From Lagopus muta (Eukaryota > Chordata > Aves > Galliformes > Phasianidae): a stretch of 64,000 bases of DNA. The notes beneath the pieces are model-generated. The model saw only the letters and a program-made list of their open reading frames with translations, did not search any database and was not told the origin of the DNA. How positions within the stretch are numbered: the stretch's first letter is position 1; every line of letters begins with the position of its first letter. Of this stretch, positions 1 through 12,008 are shown piece after piece. The DNA lies in contig NC_064444.1 in the NCBI RefSeq assembly GCF_023343835.1, positions 12,141,719-12,205,718 on the forward strand. The letters are read 5' to 3'. A program made the translations under genes and the position numbers.

Positions 1-504
1 GAGTGCATACAAAATTAAGTTGGTTTTGGGAAACAATATTTCTCTTTTTCAGATTTAGAAGTCTTTGTTTCTTAAAAATAATGATTGTGGTTCATCTTGC
101 ATAACTTCAGACAAACTTCTGAACTTCAAAATTGATTATTTCTATCAGTAGAAAAATTAAACCTCCTAAAACAAGACAGAGTGAAAAGCATTAGTTCTTT
201 TAAATTGGGCGTTGATTATTTCTGAATAGAGCCCATTTATGTAGCTCAAGTAACTTCCCCATTGCTATATCACTTTCACCAGCAAGCCTTTAATAAAAGG
301 GGAAAGGCTTGATATTAAATTATAGCACTTCTCCAAATCTATTTTTTGGCTAATATATGTACTGTGACAGTTTGGGATGCTGCTGCTCTTTCCAGAGTTC
401 AGTTATATTAAGGTTGTGAAGTTCCTTACTGTTTTGTTGCTCATAATTCTTGTCTCCTTCTATGACAGGAATTAATTTTCTCGTGTCTGTATTGTTGTAA
501 TTCT

Positions 505-640
505 CTGCAGAAGGAGCAGCAATACGCTGACGAGGAAGAATCAGACCACGTGTGCTGTGAGCTCTCGTGGGTTTTCTTTCCAGCAGCTGTTACGGGGCCT
601 CCTGCCAGCCTGCCACGAGAGGGAGCTTTTGCTTGTTAAA
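505..640 (+). other. CpG-enriched patch with an acceptor-like 5' edge; possible exon
   Basis: After TTGTAATTCTCTGCAG at 495-510 there are about 41 open codons (KEQQYADEEESDHVCCE...) to a TAA at 637, with about six CpGs in 120 bases in a CpG-poor setting. This could be an untranslated or terminal exon of a transcript from outside the window, or a conserved element. I do not recognise the peptide. Confidence 0.18.
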
Positions 641-3539
641 TAATTTTGCTCTCTCCAGTATGGGCCTGTAATGTGCCTTGACTTAAGTTCTTCTACAAAA
701 TAGCATAATAAGAACAAAATACATTAATTTCTCGTCTGAACTTGTGTTTTAGTTATTAAATAAATATCAGGAGGTTTAATTATTTCTACAGTAACTTGAA
801 AACAGCTTCTTAGGGATGTAAAATACTTGATTTACAATCAATTTAATTGGGAATAATTTTAGCTCTGTAGAACTTCTGTGAATTCCATGGGGTGAAGATT
901 TGAGCATAATATGCTCTATACAGTCTGGTCAGACAACACAATTCTTCCAGTTCGGAACTGTTGAAAAAAAAAAAACAAAAAAGACAAGAAGAAGAAATAA
1001 TGTTATGCTCTCCAAGGAAGGAAAAAAATACAATTTGAAACCTATAGATAATAGCTGAAGGGGAGAAGAGAGGAAAAAAAGAGCTCTGTAAATGGCAGAC
1101 AAATTGGGATCAAAGGCTGAGTGATTTGCTATGCATCTTGCAGTAAAAGAAAGTTTAGGTAAGTGCTGTGTCACAGAGATCCCCTGCCAAAGCTATTTTC
1201 CTGTGCCATTTAGTGCCAACCATCTCTAAAGAGTAGTTCATAGGAACAGCTGGAACTGGTAACACCCTACATTGTCATTTACTAGAGACCACAGCACAGT
1301 GTATGAAAGGATTTATTCACTTCCTGATCCATCACCAAGGAAACAGGAAGAAAAGCTCACTCCTTTGAGAGGTGGAGAGACTATCTCCTAGAGCACAAGT
1401 AAGAACTTGACAAAGAGGCCTGTATTACATAACCCTCCTTACTTAAGCCAATTTTAATGTGAAATAGTTCATCAGGAAACTTTTCAAAATTGAACAGCCA
1501 AAATAAATTTTGCTGTTTTCTTGCTGATGTTATATGATAAGACTCAATGAAGACAACCATTCTTGTTTACATTCTGTAAATTCTGAAAAAATATGTTAAA
1601 ACCTTCAATTTAACTCAGAAAATAATTTGAATTGAGGAACATATTCCATTTGAATAATGGAAGATGAAGGAAGGTTTGCATAAAGATTATCAAGCATGTT
1701 ATCTAAGAAACCAGATTTGGGAACAATCCTATTTCTGTTTACTAGATGAGGGGAAAAACTCACTCACTTAAAATACAGAATTGACTGAGGAGTCAATTCA
1801 ATGCTATAGTCTTTCTATAGCTTTCTCTATTATAGGAATGTAGTCTGTCATTCCACAACGGTAAAGAACTCTTCTGTCAAACCCCTGAAATGTGGTGGGG
1901 GGTAGAAACAGAAACGAAAGAAGATGATGATCTAAAATTTGTATTATTGTGTGCATTAAAAACAACAACAAGAAAAGGAGGTAACAGTTTAATTAACATT
2001 TTGAGTACAATGTGGAAACTGCGTTGCTTCTGGCCACTAAGATTTGTAGGTTCTTACAGTGACATCCTGAGCTCCCTTCACTAAACAATGTGACCTCTTG
2101 ATCCTAGCATTAGGATAGGTGATTTATTATGAAAATTCTTACTTGCAGGTTAGCTGATTAATACCACCTCAGTAGTTGTGATTCCAAGCAAGTTTAGTAC
2201 TGCTGACAGACCTTTTAAAATGCATCCTTTTAAAGAGACAACCTTACTTTCATCTTCAATAAGCTGTGTGAAAACGTAGCTAAGACCTATGGGCAGATCT
2301 GCTTTTCACTTTGAAATTCTAGGTGACATGTCTTTGTCAGGTGTTAGATTCCGTACAGGAAAAGCACAGAGTGAGCACAGTAGAAGTTTGCAGGCTGGCT
2401 CCTTAACTATATTCACAGAACAGTGAGGAAGATCTTGTTTAGCCTGCCTGTGGGAACACAGGCTATGCATTGCTAAGCGTTTGTCACGTCATTAAGCTTT
2501 ATAAGTTTGTCTTATTATTCAGGGAAAAATGGCTGAAAGCTCGAGGCTTTTAATTCATTCAGTTCCACTAGTGAAAACAGAAACAATCACAGTTAATCAA
2601 ACAAGCTGATTTTGCTCTGTCAATAGAATTACAGTGCATGGATTTGGCACACTGACAATTAACTGAGCAGCTGGCCTACATTGAGTATATTGATAATCTC
2701 AGAAATAAGGTGCCCTGGCGGAGGTAAGGTCTCATAACAATAAATATGCTGCTTCCAGATGGTGAAGTGAGTAATGAGCCCAGATGCCCTCCAGCACTGC
2801 TTCAGCTCGCAAACATTCCACCCTCAGCACTGCCTTTTCCTGTCAAGTGTAGAAACCTCTGGACAATAAGAGCTGAGTGCTCCCAACAGGAAGCATCTCA
2901 GCTAATGATGTATGACAAAGAGGTATGGACTAGCACTGCCATAACACGTAGAAGGAGAGATCATTGCCAGTTCTGAGCTGAGAGAGAGAGCAAAGAGCCT
3001 AGCTGCAGCACAGCATCAAAATGAGCTAAATCAAACAATAGTTTCCTCTTCCTACTGGCAAAAGTAGTGTCAGAAGAAGGATGATATGACTAGGAGAGAT
3101 CAATAGAGGAAGGAGTCATCCATTAGAAAGTGATTTAATAATCTTTTGGAAAGAAAACGTGCTATGTTAGTCCTGAGAGACAAGATACAAAACAGAAGTG
3201 ATCACATAAATGTGAAAAAGTGTATTTGTAAATATTCACGAAGTCTTGCAAAGTTGTAGGGCATATCATACTTTTTTTTTTTTCCTTTTCTTACTCAGCT
3301 AGCTAACCAGCAATGTCTTTTTTTGTTTGTTTGTTTGTTTTTTAAGCTAGCTCTGTACGAAATACTTATCTGAACTGAATACTGAGTAACTAGTCCAGCT
3401 TTTGCTTACAAATTAGGCTGATGAGAACCTCTGTCTCTGGAGCGGATGCACTGATGGATTAGCCAGCTGTTGCAAGCAGAGGATGGTAATGAAGATTGTA
3501 CACTATTTTGCAACTAAGAGAACTTACAGATTTCTAATG

Positions 3540-3612
3540 GGTGTCAATCCTGCCCAAGGCAGGGGGTTGGAACTAATTAATTTTAAGGTCCCTTCCACCA
3601 CTGTTTGATCTC
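3540..3612 (+). mobile_element. CR1 LINE 3'-end remnant
   Basis: A short match to the CR1 3' end: TCCTGCCCAAGGCAGGGGG, then TTGGAACTA and TTTAAGGTCCCTTCCACCAC. The order shows plus-strand orientation. Only about 70 bases remain, and the usual terminal octamer repeats are degraded. Confidence 0.75.
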
Positions 3613-5000
3613 TAAATTTGGAGTAGACAACTATCCCATAAGGTTGTGTTGTCCTAAAGAAATACAAGATTGCAGCAAACTGATATTTATTTTCTAAGTA
3701 CAATTGTAAACCTACTGTCTATGCTATGCTGCTATCCTGAAAAGTAAAGTGACCTGTGCCCTGAGATTCCCACCAGTTCTACCCCATACAAAAAGTATTT
3801 TTTGGAGCAGTAGTGATTTTTGAGCAGTTATTGAAGTAGTTTAAGATCTCTTATGCAGTCAGTTTCACATCATTCTCTCCTCAGCCCAATATCAGGCATA
3901 GTAATAGCAGGATTATGTACATATTATGTATATATGTTTTGTGTTACTATTTTCCAATTTTCTTTCCAATAAAAATAAGTCTGTTAATTTGGATGTTATA
4001 ACCTCTGCACTGCTGGCAAACTAATACTGGCACTGTTCAGATTAAAATTGCAGTAGTGGTAATAATAGGAAAGACTGAGCTTTTATATGTTCTTCAGTAA
4101 CTGTGAGAAGGATTCAGCAGCTGAATGATAGCTCCACTCTTGATTTCAAAGACTGACAGTCTCATTTCTCTATCTGATAATGAAGCAAATTATAGTTTAG
4201 GATTATGTATGTATATTGTATATACATCTTTGAAAGCAAAAATTGACACTTACAAGTCTTATTGACATTTGCTGGTGAAATCTTGGAATATTGTAATGGA
4301 TCAGGCAATGTTATTTTTCCTGTTTTGTGCATTAAGAGCATGAGACAGAGAAGCCAGCTTTGCACTCTTTGTGAAGATTTTCCAAAAGTCTTTGTAGGAA
4401 AAAGGAACTGGGTGAATATTTCCTGTTTCTTGTCCCACTTCCCTAAAGCTTGCTACTTCTCCTGGATTTTGAGAATACAAATACATCGAAATCTGCCCTC
4501 TTGGCTGTTTCAAGAAAAATGAATCAATTTCATATATGTATTCTCAGAATACACACAACTCAGAATTGACCTGTTGTTTCCAACAGGTTCTAAAAGAAAC
4601 AAGTTGATAAATAATGTACCAATTTTTTTTTTTTTAATTATTATTATTTTTTATTTTCGCCAGCTATTCCCAATCTTGGGGTTGTGATGGGTTTGAATGT
4701 TAGTTGTAAACTCAGAAATTTTTATGCTAAAATTTTTGGGCAGGTAAAGCGTCCATATCAGGAAAGTTATGAGTTTGTAACTTGAATCCAAAAATCAAAA
4801 AGAGGATTGCCTTCTTTTATGTTGTGTAACTGAAGAAAATAAAAGTAGGTGGAGGGAGGTTGTGCATCATGGGAAGTGGTGGTGAGCAGCACAGGCAGAG
4901 ATATGATCATGCGAGGGGCAGCCCTGGCCACTAACTCATCCTTCTGCTATTTGTCCTCTGTTGCTGTGCTTCTAGTACTGAATTTTTGCCTGCACAGATT

Positions 5001-5025
5001 AAAAAAAAAAAAAAAAAAAAAAAAA
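5001..5025 (+). repeat. A25 homopolymer
   Basis: Twenty-five consecutive A's. No processed pseudogene was recognised upstream of it, so it is called a simple repeat. Confidence 0.9.
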
Positions 5026-8000
5026 TCCAAGTTGGTTTGCTGTATATCTATCTTTGATAGTCAAAAGTCAGTGCATGAATCTGTTAGAATTTGCAAATGA
5101 TCAAATTCAACATCCATCACAATAAAAAAATAACTAAAGAATTCAAAATGTGTGGCATATTTTATAGTATATAATTCTACTTCAAACAAATGTATGCATG
5201 AATGTACATCAGCTTACTTTGAAGTGCAACAAAGTGATTTTAAAAATAAACAAAAAGACTCTTTGAAATGGGGGAAATAACAGGAATAACAGAATTCACA
5301 CAGGAATATCATTATATTTTCAGCACGTGTGAATTCGTAAGTGGAAAAAAAAAAAACCAACACAACACTGTAGTGCTACTAGTGTTGCATGTTAGATCAG
5401 CATACAAACCACTTAGGTTGCACATGTCCCAGAAATCAGCAACAGGTCAGCTTAAATTCTTGTCTACAGATATTGGTTGTGTCAGAAATGATATTTGAAG
5501 TATTTAAGTAGTGCTGGGCTGTCTGTGACAGCATCTCTACTTGTCTTGAAAATATTTTTGAATGTATTGTTTGTCTAGCTTATCAGTAGGATCTCTAAAT
5601 TGTGTGCAGAACCAATTAAACTTCTATTTCAATTCTAAAAGGTATAAACCAATTCTGGCAGTCTTCCAAATAAAAATTCTTAAAATCTCAAGATACGCCC
5701 CACGGGGAGCGATATCACACACATCAGAAACTGCACAAAGAGTGGCACAGGGAATTCTCTTGTTAAATACCAGCAGCACTGCAAAAAAACGCACAAATGT
5801 GAATGAATCTAAATATTTTCTGCTGCTTCTTCACAAATCCAAGCCATAATTTTCCACAAACTTTCATTTATGAAATATAAAACACGAGTGTTAGCCCAGT
5901 ATGTATGAAGAAATCGGGTAAGATTTCACGTAACTGAAAGCAGCTCATTAGTTAGCGGATTCCTCAACTTCATGTCTTGTTAGTCTGATAGTGAGTAAAC
6001 AGAAGAAGCCTCACAGGCATTTCTTGCGTGCAGGTTCCCTAGGGGTTTGGGGTTCTCAATGGGTGGGAGAAGTAAGATTGTTCAAGGATTTTTTTCCTTT
6101 TTCCTTCTCTTCCGCCTCCCTTAAAATAAATACAAGCTTATGACCTAGGAGGCATTTTTGAGTCCCATATTTATGTAAAAAAACCCTTGACTTTCATATA
6201 AAAACACATAATTGTGTATTTGCTTTGTATGTAGCATGCAGACTCCTGAATTGAACTAATAGCCATCCTATTCACTTTTAGTTTCCAAGTATCCGAGGTA
6301 GCGAAGACTATAGAGACTATGGTGGTATTTACTTTTTCTCCAAGTGTCATATTTTCCTCTTAAATACTATGCAGTAACCTTTCTTCCCATGTTTGCTTTA
6401 TATGTTAAGAGAAAATTGATCCCCGAGTGAAAAGTTGACACAAGAGTTACGTGCCTCTTGAATTCTATGTAAACTCCACCTGGTGCATGGGATTTATACC
6501 AGTATTTTGTGAAGAGCTGAACTTCACCTTAAGACCTGGCTGAGGTATTGTTAGCATGAAATCAGTCGATGCTTCTGAGGAGAGATACTTCTGAGTTAGA
6601 GATTAATCCAGCTTGAAATTTTGTTACTCTGTAATTTTGCAAAGTGTCACTGTTTGCAACAGCTGATTTTTTCACTGTTACAATAATTTGTTCTCCACAT
6701 CCATTGCTTCCCATTTTTCCCCCTTCTGCATCCCAGTATCCCATTTTACATGATGCCTATAAAAGGAGTATAACAAAACTCCTGTAGAGTTTGTGTCCTT
6801 AAAGCTGAGTTCAAATACATAAAAAGTGGGAATTTAATTAAAACTTGAAACTGAAAGTTTTATAATACTTCACAGAGCACTTAAGTTGTTAAATTTTTAT
6901 CTTGTACTCTTATCTGTTGTCAGTCAAATGTGCCTGATGTACTTATCTGTTAGTACTAATAAGTTCCACAGCTGAACTGTCATATGTTCTTATGAAAGTA
7001 GGTGAATTCTCAACTGTATAAGGAGCTTCTTAGTTCCCATTTGTGCTTCTATAGTGAAGAAACACAACAAAATTTATCTCTGCTGCCCTTGCTTTTCTTT
7101 CCTGGGAAGGATGTTTTTGGCTTTGTTTTTGTTTTATTTCTTGTCCACAAGAATTATTTCAATCCACAACTGTAGCAGTACTAATTCCAGATAATATGTC
7201 TGTAATAAAGTAGTGGTTTAATTCACTTAAAAGCCAAGATGCACAATAGCATCAATCGTTGCGCTGTTTTTATTTGCTGCTCGAAATATTTGACTTATCC
7301 TCTTAAAAACTAACATATGTATATTATATATAATGTTACAGAGGAGAAAGCATCGTTGGCACGCTCCATCTTGGATCCTCAAGAAGCATACAAGAATAGC
7401 AATTTGTTCTTGCTGCATTCAAGAATCAATATAAACACTGGGGGAGAGGCGATGGGGGAATGGAGAATATCTCCCTTATGTTTTGTCTTCCCTGTAAATC
7501 CCAGAAAACAGTGAGGTGACAAAAGTGGACTGTAACTAAAACAGAATGCAGAGCACCAAGAACTGGGAAGACTGAGTACATATAGTAGTTTTGCAGGCCA
7601 GAAATTCAATGAGGTTTGTTCTTTCACAAGTATAGACCTGTGTCTATATATGTTGGCTCTTTTAGATGCCTTGTGCATCATTATAAACATAAATACCTTT
7701 CAGGCTGTACTGTCTGATCTAATGTTATCTAAAATACAGTCTTGCAGTCATTTTTCCTCAACATCATTTCAGAGTAACTGCATTACTTCCATTCTGACCT
7801 TTGTCTATTGCTTGGCTCCTCAGTAACATCCTGGAAGGCAAGGTAGCTGATATTTTTCTACTTCTGACTTAAAAGCATTCCTTTGATGTTTGAGGATGAC
7901 TTCTTTCTGTGAACTCTCACAGTGGCATGTGGACACCAACACAGCACTTGCAGTTTTATACCCTGAGCGTTCTTCTCTCCTCTGCCTGTTGGCCCGACTT

Positions 8001-9232
8001 GCATTGCTTAGTTACTAGTCTCAGTTTGTTAAATTGCCCACTTAGACTTTCAGGTCAGGAATAAAATAGATCATTCAAATCAGAGCTGTATGATTGGAAT
8101 TATAGGAGAAACACGTATAGCACCCATCAGCAGTTTGCCTGCTATGGCAGTGTTACTGCATTCATTATGTTGCTAAACACACCTTGCTGATCTGACCGCT
8201 GAAACAGCAAAGTAAAAAATTCTGAGAAAGGAGAACACGTCTTCTCTATGATTTTTGATAGCAATATAAATACACAAGCTGCATTAGTCATTTGCATCTG
8301 TGTCATTTTAGGGCTGTATGACAGCACAGGACAAGAGTTAGTTTCCTAAGAAAACTAAGAGGTGAATATAGGAATATTTTCCTGCTATAAATAAAACATA
8401 TTCATGCCTTATAAACCTCTGCTGTACTAATAGATTTCTCTATGTTCTAAAGATAATCCTTATTTGTGTAAATATTAGTGATGCTTTGAGTTCAACCTTG
8501 AAGTGATGGCTCCATGGCAATAGCAAAATCTGATTGTGTAGCAATCTTTTCATTTTAGTAGAGATTAAACAACAACAAATGATTTAAACTGAAATCTACT
8601 TGGAGGGTTGTGTCATCCAACCCGAGATATTGGGAGATAAACATTGCATATACCTTCTAATACCTTTTCCTGTCTGTTTCAAATCTGAATATGCATCCTG
8701 GAGAAGGAGAGCAGGTTGACCCAAAATCTGTGAAGCATTATTTTCTGTAGTTCCCTCAATTGCTGTGCTGGACTGCTAGGTCAGCTGGGAAGGATGAGCG
8801 GGCCAGCCTGAGAGCTCATTGTCTGCTGTGAGCCAGCCCTGGATTTTCACTGCATACTTTTGAATTGGTTTTTTCCATCTTTGCTGCAGATAATGACTGT
8901 TCCTAACTTTCTGCCCTTACCTGAACCTTAATAGCTGACACATTCTCCCTGAGTCTGTCTGCTTTAGATCTTCAAAGCATGTTTGTCCAGCTTCCTATAA
9001 ATCCTTGAACCTCTTTAACTTGAATGAGGCAGGTAGGGAAGGGGTATTAGTATTTCTGATAAACTGCTTACTGTCATGTGCTTTGTCAGTTCAGTTTCCT
9101 TTTTCTCATCTCAGTATTGTTTGTAGCTTATCTATAAACAGTGCTAAAGCTATAAAAAAAAAAAAAAAAAAGAAAACAAAGGAAAAAGTGAAGAAAACAA
9201 GCCCTATTTCTATATGAGAGAATATATATAAG

Positions 9233-9768
9233 TAGGTTGCTTTGAAAGTAATGCCTCCTATTTATTTCTGTAGAAACTACAACAGATACAAAGAGGCCTA
9301 GAAGGCTATTTAATGGAGCAAATTCTCAGCTACAAAACATAGCTATTCAGCATTGCCACTACCATCAGTAAGCATCTTCACCAGTGATGAACAAGAGCAG
9401 GTAGGCACTTAGCAATTTGCACCACAGAGGTGACAAACTCTTACCACTGCTGAAACACTAGCCACCACCTGATTGTGCTCACATCCACTGTTTGGTCTCC
9501 ATAAACAAACTGCAAGTCTCAACGAATGTCAGTGGGTGCAATTTTTTCTGCATGGAGGAATTCAGCCACACCCTTCTGTCTTCATATGTGCTTCCATGTC
9601 AGACATCACTCCGTCAGACTGCCCCTCTGCTGCCATCTGTCACTCAGCAACAATGTCATGTAATATTAGTGGGAAGGTTCAGCTACTGCCACAGCACCAC
9701 CATCCACCTCTGATATTGTGGGCCAGCATAATAAAATAAAATAGGAGGCATTACTTGCTGAGCAGCCC
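9233..9768 (+). mobile_element. mariner-like DNA transposon remnant, copy A
   Basis: Inverted ends: TAGGTTGCTTTGAAAGTAAT on the left and, reversed, AGGCTGCTCAGCAAGTAAT on the right, both followed by GCCTCCTA. The roughly 535-bp body is internally deleted relative to a full-length mariner. It holds short ORFs (for example 9473-9739) that are only pieces. The interior matches the reverse complement of the element at 54659-55125. It resembles the chicken Galluhop / Mariner1 family by memory of its ends; the family name needs a repeat-library search. Confidence 0.68.
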
Positions 9769-11700
9769 TGGGATTTTAGTGTTGGAGTTTATGATGCATT
9801 TTTTTTTCCCCCCCACAGTGAATAGTCTGGATAGATACATTATACATTGTGAAAACAGAAGGCAACATTCTCATCTCTAAAGTTAATATTTGAAGGGAGA
9901 ATAAAGGAGCATGAGACAGCTTTGATTGATCTGAGTTATACAGAAGAATTTTCAAACTAATAAGATTGGGGAATTTTATAGTCTTATCAATAATATTGGT
10001 AAGATTTGGGAATTACCAGTAAAGTTTGCTCACAATATCACAACATCTCATAGTTGTCCATAGCTTGTGAGCTAATCCAGTATTATTTAGAGGATAGTTT
10101 AGTTTACTTTAGTTACTTACAGAAAACACTAAATCATATCTAATATAAAAAAAGTGCAGGGGGTTGAAGGGGAGGCAGATTGTGTCTAACTTCCATTTCT
10201 CTGAGCTATTTATGTAGTTTCTACAGAGAGATAATCTATAGAGTTTAGAATTTCCACTGTAGTCCACCTCCTCCATGAAAGGAAAATGAATGCACTGGCT
10301 TTTGAGCTTTCCCTCCTGTTGGGGTTCTGGATAAGCAACAACAAAACATGGAGCCTTTCATCTTCTTTTTTTGTTAAATCTGCTTTCGTAGCCAGAGGTA
10401 TAAATGAAATCTTTGTTTCCATTTTCTCCAATTTTCTGCTTAGTTTCCATCAAAGCATTCTTGGAGGCTTTAAATAATCCATTACTGTGATGCTTTTTTT
10501 CTTGAAAAGTTGTGGGTTTTGTTTCATCAGGGAATAGACCTGTTTTGTTCAATACCGTAACCTAAAAATCACCACCTTGCTGGAGCTATTACCTTCTACC
10601 TAAACAGTGACTGCTCACTCTGTGTGCTGTCAGTCCTTTCCTGCCTCATCATGGAGCAGCTCCCAGACAGTGCTGTACTCAAACAGCCTTGTATTCTGGG
10701 CTAGTTCTTGTTAGACTGCCTGCACCAAGCACACAGCTGGGAACAGAGTGAACAGTCCTGTGCTGAGTGCTGTTGTACAGGGGCACCTATAGGGAGGCAA
10801 TTACACCTGGCCATCCAGTGAAAGCTTTTAGAATGTTGTTTTATAGCAAGATATTTCACTTTGAAGTTAATGGTAGTATAGATAATTTGTCTGCACCTAT
10901 AGTCAGTGGGAGATATGGAGGAGAGAAGAGAGAAGGAAAGCTAGAATGGCAAAGATACCACTTGAAGTTCTGTAATTAGTTTCACAGTAGTAATTGTTAG
11001 GTACACTTAGTGGCCATCTAAATTTCCCCAGTGCTCACATACTACTTATTCTAACCTGAAAAAAGCTAAACATAAGCTGGAAAAAACAAGCAGAATTCAT
11101 TAAGGCCAGCTAAGTGAGGTACCTCCATTTAATAGCAAGGTAGTAATTAACTGCTCTCATTCTCTCTGACCATTCCAATGATTATAGAGTTGTGTGGATT
11201 TAAATTAAGCTCACAGTTTTTACAAAGCTTTCTTTTTTCTTTTAATAATACTAAAGAAAAAATATAACTGAGTTCATTGTTCTTTCTCCAGTCTTTTTCC
11301 TCCCCTTTTTTGCTCCTTTTAAAAACAGAGGAAAGGAAACTCACCTAGTTTTATTAGCCTTATATTGAGGAAGTTTTTCTCATTAACATCATCCCCCTTT
11401 GTATTAAAAGTCTCATTTATCTTGTAACTGCTTCTTTGTTTGTTTTATTGTTAAAACTGGGAGGAACTACATCCCAAACCAGACTACATGACCATACTCT
11501 CAGCTAGGAAACATTAGTATCAAGAGTAATTTGTTTATAAGTGTTAACTCCAGAAAAACACAACCTGAATAATGAAAACCACGTGTTATAATGCAATGGA
11601 AAGCACAGCAATAATGACAGGGTAGCAAAGTCCTAGGCTACAGCAAGTAAGGATACACCCAAACACAGCAGCCATAAACATACAAAAAAACCCAAAACAA
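9769..11700. other. intergenic sequence, nothing recognised
   Basis: AT-rich, with no coding or repeat family recognised. It leads into the minisatellite. Confidence 0.65.
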
Positions 11701-12008
11701 AACAACAGGGAACAACAGGGAACAACAGGGAACAACAGGGAACAACAGGGAACAACAGGGAACAACAGGGAACAACAGGGAACAACAGGGAACAACAGGG
11801 AACAACAGGGAACAACAGGGAACAACAGGGAACAACAGGGAACAACAGGGAACAACAGGGAACAACAGGGAACAACAGGGAACAACAGGGAACAACAGGG
11901 AACAACAGGGAACAACAGGGAACAACAGGGAACAACAGGGAACAACAGGGAACAACAGGGAACAACAGGGAACAACAGGGAACAACAGGGAACAACAGGG
12001 AACAACAA
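11701..12008 (+). repeat. perfect 10-bp minisatellite, 30 copies of AACAACAGGG
   Basis: Thirty identical tandem copies of AACAACAGGG fill 11701-12000, followed by a partial copy. No substitution was seen in 300 bases, which suggests recent expansion and likely length polymorphism. GGG recurs every 10 bases with a 7-base loop (AACAACA), which fits the G3N7 G-quadruplex pattern over the whole array. Because the unit is not a multiple of three and contains no stop on the minus strand, all three minus frames stay open. The resulting CSLLFPVVPC-type repeat peptides should not be taken as genes. Confidence 0.97.

Larger units (their letters stand above)
1..9232. other. gene-poor intergenic region downstream of NETO2
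   Basis: Unique AT-rich sequence. Apart from the CR1 remnant and the CpG-enriched patch near 505-640, it holds only simple tracts: (TTTG)n at 3317-3342, T/A runs at 4623-4660, A25 at 5001-5025 and A18 at 9154-9171. ORFs are short and show no domain. In mammals the next gene on this side of NETO2 is DNAJA2; none of its exons was recognised here. Confidence 0.7.

Noticed and set aside
4981-5025. A25 tail as the end of a processed pseudogene
   Set aside because: The sequence before it shows no recognisable coding similarity, and no target-site duplication was found by eye.
9473-9739. 88- and 73-codon ORFs as genes
   Set aside because: They lie inside the mariner-like remnant and are pieces of transposon sequence.
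11701-12000. Regular array considered as a CRISPR
   Set aside because: The repeats are directly adjacent 10-mers without spacers, in a vertebrate genome; it is a minisatellite.
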